Source: Gemmatimonadota bacterium (GTDB lineage: Bacteria > Gemmatimonadota > Gemmatimonadetes > Gemmatimonadales > GWC2-71-9). From it: a stretch of DNA of 11,572 nucleotides. The stretch is taken from the NCBI GenBank assembly GCA_027294815.1, contig JAPULP010000051.1, positions 1 through 11,572 of the forward strand, written 5' to 3'. Of the stretch, positions 6,584-11,572 are shown piece by piece (the stretch's first letter is position 1; each line of letters opens with the position of its first letter). The notes under the pieces were generated by a model. It was not told the origin of the DNA and ran no database searches. It was given only the letters and a program-made list of their open reading frames with translations. Both the position numbers and the translations under genes were made by a program.

Positions 6584-7837
6584 TCAAGCCGTACTCCCTG
6601 GGTTGGCGCCGGAGGTGTTCGAGACAAGGCGGTGACACTCCTCATCGCTCAGCACCCGATCCGCGCCCTTGGCGGCTTCGAAGAGACGCTTGCACAGCTC
6701 TTCGTCGGTGGGATCGTAGCCGTGTTCGGCGAGCCACCATCTGACGTTGGACAAGCCCGACACCGGTGAGATATCGATGCGTTGTCGCGCACCAAACGAC
6801 GCAGCCGGGACGCTCGAGTACACACGATCGGCCAGCCAGGTATCGCCCTTGCGCCGTGCCTTGATGATTGCGGCTGCGTGCACGCCCGTCCCGGTTCGAA
6901 AAGCGTCCCTACCCATGACCGGGTAGTTGGCCGGCAGCGGAACTCCGATCGTTGACGCAGCAAGTTCACAATACTCCCTCAACGCCGACACATCGTGCTT
7001 GTGGGCGCCCAACAGACGCAGATTGACGATCAGGAGATCCATCTCTGCGTTTCCCACGCGTTCGCCCACACCGAGCGCCGTCGCGTGCACCCGATCCACC
7101 CCCGCTTCGATCGCCGCCAGGCAGTTGATGACACCCATACCGCGATCGCGATGTCCGTGCCAGTCGAGTTTGACGTCTTCGCCCGAGGGCGCGATCACTT
7201 CGTCGCGGATGAATTTCACGAGCCGACGAACGCCCGACGGTATGGCGTGTCCCACAGTGTCCGCCAAACACAACCGGCGTGCACCCCACTGAATCGCATT
7301 GCCGTAGAGTGCCTTTAGCGTCTCCGGTCGCGCGCGTGTCGTATCTTCGGTGACATACATGACCGGAAGCCCTTCGCTCACCGCAAACGTTACCGCCTCC
7401 TCGCTCACTTTCAGCATGCGATGGAGCGTCCAGTCCTCAGCGTACTGACGAATCGGGGAGGAACCGATGAACGTGGCGGCTTCGATCGGAATGCCGACTT
7501 CTTGCGAGATCTCGACGATCGGTTTGACGTCGGCGATAACCGTTCGGGCGGCACAATTGGGCACAATGGGAAGTTTTTGTTCGGCGATCTCGCGGGCCAA
7601 CGCCCGCACCGATTCGACGGCTCGTGGACCGGCGCCCGGAAGTCCGATGTCCGCGGCCACGATGCCCAAATCCGCCATCAGATGTAGGAGACGCTTTTTT
7701 GCTTCGAGGTCGGGATCGATGGCTGACGGCGATTGAAGGCCATCGCGCAGCGTTTCGTCGTTGAGGTCAACCTTCACGCTCGACCAGTCGACGTCTCCGC
7801 TCGCATTCCAGTCGTAGATGAGATCGGTTTCTTCCAT
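6584..7837 (-). CDS. DRE-TIM metallolyase (2-isopropylmalate / homocitrate / citrate synthase-like)
   Basis: A 417-residue enzyme of the HMG-CoA lyase-like TIM-barrel family, which condenses acetyl-CoA with a 2-oxoacid or cleaves the reverse product. The entry motif LNDETLRDGLQ (residues 25-35) carries the catalytic Arg31 and metal ligand Asp32; the other ligands are His227 and His229 in HGHRD and Asn263 in GERVGN. After the barrel a segment resembles the LeuA linker subdomain (FRTGTGVHAAAI, 314-325), but the protein ends without the roughly 130-residue LeuA regulatory domain, so leucine feedback inhibition is unlikely. The usual HxHND motif reads HGHRD, as in a paralogue group often annotated simply as isopropylmalate synthase. 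Homocitrate or Re-type citrate synthase are real alternatives; no leuB, leuC or leuD is adjacent. The ATG at 7837 fits family N-termini; a TTG at 7873 is the alternative. Confidence 0.8.
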   Translation of the reverse strand: MEETDLIYDWNASGDVDWSSVKVDLNDETLRDGLQSPSAIDPDLEAKKRLLHLMADLGIVAADIGLPGAGPRAVESVRALAREIAEQKLPIVPNCAARTVIADVKPIVEISQEVGIPIEAATFIGSSPIRQYAEDWTLHRMLKVSEEAVTFAVSEGLPVMYVTEDTTRARPETLKALYGNAIQWGARRLCLADTVGHAIPSGVRRLVKFIRDEVIAPSGEDVKLDWHGHRDRGMGVINCLAAIEAGVDRVHATALGVGERVGNAEMDLLIVNLRLLGAHKHDVSALREYCELAASTIGVPLPANYPVMGRDAFRTGTGVHAAAIIKARRKGDTWLADRVYSSVPAASFGARQRIDISPVSGLSNVRWWLAEHGYDPTDEELCKRLFEAAKGADRVLSDEECHRLVSNTSGANPGSTA

Positions 7838-7885
7838 CGCTCGAAGGATGCTCGGAGGGTCAGGGAGCGTCAAGCACGTCTACCG

Positions 7886-8869
7886 CTACGGTGCGTCGTC
7901 GATTTCGGCGCCGGCGGCAATCAACCGCGTGCCCGTCCGGCCCACCACCTCCGTTCGGTCGCCGACCAAGACCTGCTCGAGGTTGGAATCTTGGACGCGA
8001 GCCGCGCGGCCGATGATCGCCTCCTTGATCACGCTGCCACGCACCACCGCCCCTTCCTCTATAGTAACGTTTGGTCCAATCGTACACTCGTCCAAGTCGA
8101 CATCTTGGGCAATCCGGACAGGATCCACAATGACCACACCATCGGGAACGCTCGGTCGCATCGCCCGACCGTTTTCCAATAAGTGCCGATTGGTCTCCAG
8201 GACGGTCTCCAGCTTGCCGCAATCATACCAACCGCCCACCTCCGCGGTTTTGATCTTGCACCCTCGATCGATCATGTACTGAAACGCGTCGGTGAGATAC
8301 CACTCGCCTTTGTTCTGAGGCCGTGCCAACGTATCCTGAATGCCGTCAAACAACGTTTTCCAATCTCGCACATAGTACAGGCCGATGTTTGCCAACTTCG
8401 ATATTGGATCGGAGGGTTTTTCCACGATGCGGATCATGTTCCCTTGATCGTCGGTGACGACCACACCGAACCGCTGGTAATCTTCGACCTCCTTCACCCA
8501 CATGACGCCGTCGGCATCGACGCGATTGACCAACGTTAGGTCGGCATCAAAGAGGGTATCGACGAAAATAATCAACACCGGGCCATCGACGTACGGTTTT
8601 GCCAAGTTGATCGCGCCGGCGGTGCCGTCTTGCACGACCTGCTCCACGAACCGCGACGGCAGACCGTAATTCTTCGTAACGTGGGATTCGACCTGGTCCT
8701 TCAAATGACCCGTGATGAAGATGAGCTCCTCGATATCGAGACCGTCCAACTTGTCGATCACGTAGTCCATGACCGGCCGACCCGCGACCCGTATTAGCGG
8801 TTTGGGCACATGATTGGTCAGCGGAAGTAGACGGGTGCCTTTTCCCGCAACAGGAATGACAACCTTCAC
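7886..8869 (-). CDS. Sugar-1-phosphate nucleotidyltransferase with left-handed beta-helix tail
   Basis: A 327-residue enzyme that should join a sugar 1-phosphate to an NTP to give an NDP-sugar for cell-surface polysaccharide. The nucleotidyltransferase domain spans about 1-235: PVAGKGTRLLPLT (6-18) with PKPL (22-25) is the nucleotide loop, DGTAGAI (81-87) the base and sugar contact, Asp104 in FVDTLF the metal ligand, EKP (150-152) the sugar phosphate lysine, and GGWYDCGK (212-219) the second metal site. From about 243 imperfect hexapeptide repeats (VVIVDP, CTIGPN, AVVRGS, AIIGRA, VLVGDR) form a beta-helix tail. The domain looks closest to RmlA/GlmU-like glucose-1-phosphate uridylyl- or thymidylyltransferases; the exact base and sugar cannot be read. 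The start is a GTG directly after the cupin's TAG, with GGAGG six bases upstream of it, so the two are coupled. Confidence 0.9.
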   Translation of the reverse strand: MKVVIPVAGKGTRLLPLTNHVPKPLIRVAGRPVMDYVIDKLDGLDIEELIFITGHLKDQVESHVTKNYGLPSRFVEQVVQDGTAGAINLAKPYVDGPVLIIFVDTLFDADLTLVNRVDADGVMWVKEVEDYQRFGVVVTDDQGNMIRIVEKPSDPISKLANIGLYYVRDWKTLFDGIQDTLARPQNKGEWYLTDAFQYMIDRGCKIKTAEVGGWYDCGKLETVLETNRHLLENGRAMRPSVPDGVVIVDPVRIAQDVDLDECTIGPNVTIEEGAVVRGSVIKEAIIGRAARVQDSNLEQVLVGDRTEVVGRTGTRLIAAGAEIDDAP

Positions 8870-9217
8870 CTAGGCCCTCCCGTACCGATCCTCGAGTCGA
8901 ACCACATCGTCAAGCTCCGGGGTGGAGACTTCGAGCAGATCACTCGAGACGATCGCTTCCATCTGATGAACGGTGCCTGGCGTAATGTGGTACCGCTCTC
9001 CCTCTCGCATCCGGCGTTCCGTCAATTCGCCGTCGACCTGTACTCGAAACACGATTTCGCCGCTGAGTAGGTAAATCGTTTCGTCTTTTTTTTCGTGGTA
9101 CTGGAGGCTCAAGAGATGGCCCGGATCGATGTGAAGGATCTTGCCGACGTAGCGATCGGTCTTTGCCCAGATCAACTCGTAGCCCCACGGCTTTTCAACG
9201 CGATGCGGTAGTTCCAT
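8870..9217 (-). CDS. Cupin, phosphomannose isomerase type II-like
   Basis: A 115-residue single-domain cupin. It matches the isomerase domain found at the C-terminus of bifunctional AlgA/ManC enzymes: VEKPWGYELIW (7-17), the metal motif QYHEKKDETIYLLSG (39-53) with Gln39, His41 and Glu46 as ligands, and His84 in PGTVHQM. The ending TPELDDVVRLEDRYGR (99-114) is also typical. The predicted reaction is mannose-6-phosphate to fructose-6-phosphate, though many stand-alone members are uncharacterised and may act on other hexose phosphates or only bind a sugar. ATG start with GAGGA four bases upstream. The stop abuts the nucleotidyltransferase GTG with no spacer, consistent with a shared role in activated sugar supply. 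It lies 21 bases after the ferredoxin gene. Confidence 0.87.
   Translation of the reverse strand: MELPHRVEKPWGYELIWAKTDRYVGKILHIDPGHLLSLQYHEKKDETIYLLSGEIVFRVQVDGELTERRMREGERYHITPGTVHQMEAIVSSDLLEVSTPELDDVVRLEDRYGRA
8876..8880 (-). promoter_or_regulatory. Shine-Dalgarno site inside the cupin gene for the nucleotidyltransferase
   Basis: The minus strand reads GGAGG at the last codons of the cupin, six bases before the GTG at 8869. It supports GTG, abutting the TAG stop, as the true start of the nucleotidyltransferase and points to translational coupling. Confidence 0.75.
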
Positions 9218-9238
9218 TATTTCCTCTAGTCTGCCGGC

Positions 9239-9829
9239 TCAGAAATGTAGGGCGAGCGAGGACGGCGTCGTCACACATGCCCGGACGCACAATCCGCAAC
9301 CGACACAACCTTCCGGTCGAATGACCGGTCGGCCTCCGTCGTCGAGCGCCAACGCCTCGGTGCCCACGGGACATGCGTCCGCACACACTCCACATTCGGT
9401 GCCGTCGAAGGCGATGCAACGCTCCGAGATCAACTCGAGGCTCGCCATGTGGTATCCGGACCATCCGGCTTCGGGAACGGTCAAGGCCGCGGTCGGACAC
9501 GCCTGCGCACAGGGCATGTCGTCGCACACGATGCACGGCTGGAGTTTCGCATCGATCATCGGCGTGCCCGCGGCCAGACCGCCTGAGGTGGGCACCTTCA
9601 CGATTGCCTGGACCGGACATACGGGGAAACAGTCACCGCACCGAGTGCATGCCGCAATGAACGCGATCTCATCCAGGGCACCCGGCGGGCGCATATACCG
9701 TTTCTGAATCACGCGCCTCTCCGCGTGACGGCCGATCTCACTCATCACGCGGCCCACGGTCGTTCGAAAGAACGCCCGCCGGTCTCCGCTATCCTGTCTT
9801 AGAAAATCGGTTGGAAGCTGATCAGCCAA
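9239..9829 (-). CDS. Four-cluster [4Fe-4S] ferredoxin-like protein (NapF/NapG/MauM type)
   Basis: A 196-residue iron-sulfur protein with 16 cysteines in four groups: Cys61, 64, 67, 71; Cys99, 102, 107, 111; Cys138, 146, 149, 153; and Cys175, 178, 181, 185, each group ending CP or close to it. Four [4Fe-4S] clusters are expected, so it should move electrons. The pattern and the N-terminal DRRAFFRTTVGRV (16-28) match the NapF/NapG/MauM group; the twin arginine is not followed by a long hydrophobic stretch, so a cytoplasmic NapF-like protein is likelier than Tat export. No nitrate reductase or methylamine gene is present, so the partner is unknown. The start appears to be TTG at 9829, 31 bases inside the barrel gene, since it is the only start upstream of the RRAFFR segment. 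The third group has a wide CxxxxxxxC spacing, as in NapG. Confidence 0.85.
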   Translation of the reverse strand: MADQLPTDFLRQDSGDRRAFFRTTVGRVMSEIGRHAERRVIQKRYMRPPGALDEIAFIAACTRCGDCFPVCPVQAIVKVPTSGGLAAGTPMIDAKLQPCIVCDDMPCAQACPTAALTVPEAGWSGYHMASLELISERCIAFDGTECGVCADACPVGTEALALDDGGRPVIRPEGCVGCGLCVRACVTTPSSLALHF

Positions 9830-11031
9830 CGGAAACCCACTCTCTCGCCGCCCGGAATACGCTCATGTGCTAAGTCCGGTTCTGAGACAAAGAAAGGAAA
9901 CTCGACCCGAACGGGAAAGTCGATATCCCCGATGCGTAAGCCAATACGAACTCCAATGCCGGCATCCGACACCGGCGACGCTCCATTCCCGAACGTCGAG
10001 ACCACGGCCAGCGTATCGACGACGGCGCCATCACCGAACCCGACGATCGACGCGCTGCGAAACACGCCGCGCGGCCTGGTGATCAAGACTTTTTCCAACT
10101 CGAGTGTCCCGCCAACCATCCATCGGCCGCCAATGCCGGGACGGAAACCCCGCAGGTTACCGTTGCCCGGCGAGTGGTACACGACATTGCTGCCCGCCAA
10201 GGGCGCACCCTGCGTGCGCACGAGTGGATTGCCGAGCGTTTCGTACGGATCCGCCCCATCCACGGGGATTCGACGTTGCAACACGGGGGGGTCGTCCGCC
10301 AAGTACGCTCCGGCGAAAGCACGAACACCCAACACGAACGGTCCAACCGGTTTGCGAAGACTTCCACTCGCCGTGACGCGACCGAACGGCTTCGGGTCCG
10401 TCGTGCGACCACCCGGTTTCGCATACGTCAGTCCTACGCGATAGTCCAGTCGCACTCGCCACTCGCCGTGCCACGCGGAAAACCTAAGATCGTCGAGTCG
10501 TCCGGCTTCAACGGTACCCGCATTCTCCCACAACGTGCGTTCCAGATAGTTGGTCTCTGCCGTAGCCACCCATTGCGCCGACCAAGCGCTGTAACGCGAG
10601 TGCGAGGAGGGTACCGCACCGCCGTGGGTTTCCCCGAAAACGACGCGCGCTCCGACCGTGCCGTCCTGAGACCACAGCTCCAACGACTGCGTTGCATCGC
10701 TGCTGTTCAGAAACCAGGGATTTTCCCACTTGAGATACCCATCCACCACGTCGCCGACGGTAGCGTGCTCGACTCCAAAAAATCCACGACTCAGCCACGC
10801 GGTGATTCTGTCAGTGCGCCCATGAATACTCCGAAGGCGGATTGCCAAGGTGACATCGGTCGCGTCGTTCCACCAGGCCGCCGGCGCGAGGGCATACACG
10901 CGGCGGTCACCGACCGTCGGTTCGCTGAAAAACGAATCGAATCGCAACGCCGAAGTGCTTTGACCCGAAAGCGACCCCGGCGCGAGCCCAAGGCCGACCA
11001 ATAAGATTCCCAGAGAAAGGCGCAAATGCAT
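9799..11031 (-). CDS. Outer-membrane beta-barrel protein (Omp85 / surface-antigen-like)
   Basis: A 410-residue exported protein. The signal peptide is MHLRLSLGILLVGLGL, with a probable cleavage near residues 22-24 (SLSGQS). The mature part is rich in alternating amphipathic strands such as WRVRLDYRVGLTYA, and ends FRWLISFQPIF: a terminal phenylalanine in a final strand, the usual signal for BAM-mediated insertion. GNGNLRGFRPGIGG (289-302) is reminiscent of the LRGF motif of Omp85 and surface-antigen barrels, and the N-terminal third resembles the barrel that follows M1 peptidase domains in Gemmatimonadota, though no peptidase is present here. That link is from memory and unverified. The ATG at 11031 is chosen because it begins the signal peptide and follows GGAAATTGTGGGG; an ATG at 11157 would put 42 residues before it. 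It overlaps the ferredoxin gene by 31 bases and is divergent from the TPM gene. Confidence 0.75.
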   Translation of the reverse strand: MHLRLSLGILLVGLGLAPGSLSGQSTSALRFDSFFSEPTVGDRRVYALAPAAWWNDATDVTLAIRLRSIHGRTDRITAWLSRGFFGVEHATVGDVVDGYLKWENPWFLNSSDATQSLELWSQDGTVGARVVFGETHGGAVPSSHSRYSAWSAQWVATAETNYLERTLWENAGTVEAGRLDDLRFSAWHGEWRVRLDYRVGLTYAKPGGRTTDPKPFGRVTASGSLRKPVGPFVLGVRAFAGAYLADDPPVLQRRIPVDGADPYETLGNPLVRTQGAPLAGSNVVYHSPGNGNLRGFRPGIGGRWMVGGTLELEKVLITRPRGVFRSASIVGFGDGAVVDTLAVVSTFGNGASPVSDAGIGVRIGLRIGDIDFPVRVEFPFFVSEPDLAHERIPGGERVGFRWLISFQPIF

Positions 11032-11235
11032 CCCCACAATTTCCAAACGTCGCGCGAAAGGTACGCGGCCCTGCCCCACCGCACCACCAGGTTTCAGGTT
11101 ATGGGTTTCCGTCGATTTGAGTGCCGGATGCCTGTTTGTCGCCACCGATAGGGCCAAATCGACCGGTAGGCGTCACCATTTCCCCGTTTGGTCAGAGCCG
11201 AGCCTGCCCACCCCGACGCCGGGTTACTATTAGGC
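11032..11235. promoter_or_regulatory. Divergent intergenic region (promoter region for both sides)
   Basis: This 204-base gap separates the outward-reading barrel gene and TPM gene, so it should hold promoters for both. On plus, TACTAT at 11225-11230 is a fair -10 element, but no matching -35 lies 16-18 bases upstream. On minus, TACCTT shortly upstream of the barrel gene is a weak -10 candidate. I see no clear operator repeat. Confidence 0.5.
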
Positions 11236-11572
11236 ATGATATGGCTGATAACCCTGGCGGCGCTCCAGTTGCAGATCCCGGAACCCGTCGGTTTTGTGAA
11301 CGACTTCGCCAACGTGATCCACGACCGCGACGAGCGGGCGATGAGTATCCTCATCGACGAGGTGCGCCGGCAATCGCGCGGCGAGATCGTCGTCGTCACC
11401 CTCCGCGACCTCGACGGCCGGGAGCCGATGGACGTTGCGCGAGACATCGGACGGGAGTGGGGCGTAGGCGGCATGGGGGGCGCCGGCGATCCGGCTCGCA
11501 ATGCCGGCGTGGTCCTCCTCCTGAAACCCGGACGGAGGCCTGGAGACGGCAATTCGGATCTCTTCATCTCCA
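11236..11572 (+). CDS. TPM-domain protein (TPM phosphatase / YgcG-like), N-terminal part
   Basis: The first 112 codons of a gene that continues past the right edge. A short hydrophobic leader, MIWLITLAALQLQIPEP, is probably a signal peptide. It is followed by VNDFANVIHDRDERAMSILI, the typical opening of a TPM domain, then RGEIVVVTLRDLDGREPMDVA, WGVGGMGGAG and NAGVVLLLKPG, the recurrent TPM elements (E-I-x-V-V-T, D-x-x-x-x-A and N-G-V-L-L-L). TPM proteins sit in or outside the membrane; some, such as the thylakoid TLP18.3, have phosphatase activity or help photosystem II repair, but the role in bacteria is mostly unknown. No good Shine-Dalgarno sequence precedes the ATG, and a TACTAT element ends five bases upstream, so the mRNA may be leaderless. 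The C-terminus, where many relatives have a membrane helix and a glycine-rich tail, is outside the window. Confidence 0.85.
   Translation, partial: MIWLITLAALQLQIPEPVGFVNDFANVIHDRDERAMSILIDEVRRQSRGEIVVVTLRDLDGREPMDVARDIGREWGVGGMGGAGDPARNAGVVLLLKPGRRPGDGNSDLFIS

Noticed and set aside
6559..6587. TTGACC 17 bases upstream of GGACCT as a promoter for the SDR block
   Set aside because: The -35 is good but the -10 hexamer is unlike TATAAT, so the pair is probably chance.
6414..6638. Minus-strand open frame of 74 codons between the lyase and the SDR
   Set aside because: It starts inside the lyase in another frame, has no ribosome binding site and no recognisable sequence.
10174..11004. Plus-strand open frame of 276 codons opposite the barrel gene
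   Set aside because: Arginine-rich, low-pattern protein; the minus strand carries a signal peptide and a proper barrel ending.
11094..11567. Minus-strand open frame opposite the TPM gene
   Set aside because: The plus strand gives a clear TPM domain; the minus reading is arginine- and serine-rich with no pattern.

Overview
The window is a stretch of gene-dense bacterial chromosome, moderately GC-rich, with thirteen genes on the minus strand and one divergent gene at the right edge on plus. No rRNA, tRNA, CRISPR array, insertion sequence or phage gene is visible. The gene style suggests a Gram-negative-type bacterium with an outer membrane, most likely Gemmatimonadota or a close relative. That assignment is inference from the look of the proteins (an Omp85-like barrel resembling those attached to M1 peptidases, a zinc-ribbon membrane protein, a LeuA-like lyase of the RDGLQ/HGHRDRG type, many GTG/TTG starts), not from a marker gene.

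Reading the minus strand from right to left: a signal-peptide-bearing outer-membrane barrel (11031-9799) overlaps a four-cluster ferredoxin (9829-9239). Next come a phosphomannose-isomerase-like cupin (9217-8870) and, directly abutting it, a sugar-1-phosphate nucleotidyltransferase (8869-7886). A DRE-TIM metallolyase of the isopropylmalate/homocitrate synthase type follows (7837-6584). About 260 bases without a gene separate this block from the next and carry an inverted repeat just upstream of the next ribosome binding site. The second block holds a FabG-like SDR (6322-5564), an unrecognised lipoprotein (5480-4848), an NAD-type isocitrate dehydrogenase that starts inside the lipoprotein stop codon (4848-3832), a small zinc-ribbon membrane protein (3881-3570), a metallophosphoesterase (3560-2706), an SprT-like zinc protease (2737-2051), glutaryl-CoA dehydrogenase (2038-860), a GNAT acetyltransferase resembling aminoglycoside 6'-N-acetyltransferases (818-267), and the start of a PQQ-dependent sugar dehydrogenase lipoprotein that runs off the left edge (262-1). 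At the right edge a TPM-domain protein begins on the plus strand (11236 onward).

Most junctions are 0-50 bases or overlap, so long polycistronic transcripts are likely. The content is mixed housekeeping: carboxylic acid and acyl-CoA metabolism (lyase, isocitrate dehydrogenase, glutaryl-CoA dehydrogenase, SDR), sugar-nucleotide supply (cupin and nucleotidyltransferase), cell-envelope proteins (barrel, two lipoproteins, TPM protein), and hydrolases. I see no clear previously undescribed system. The points most worth a second look are the LeuA-like lyase without a regulatory domain, the ferredoxin translationally tied to an outer-membrane barrel, the arginine-rich SprT protein coupled to a phosphoesterase, and the overlapping zinc-ribbon gene.
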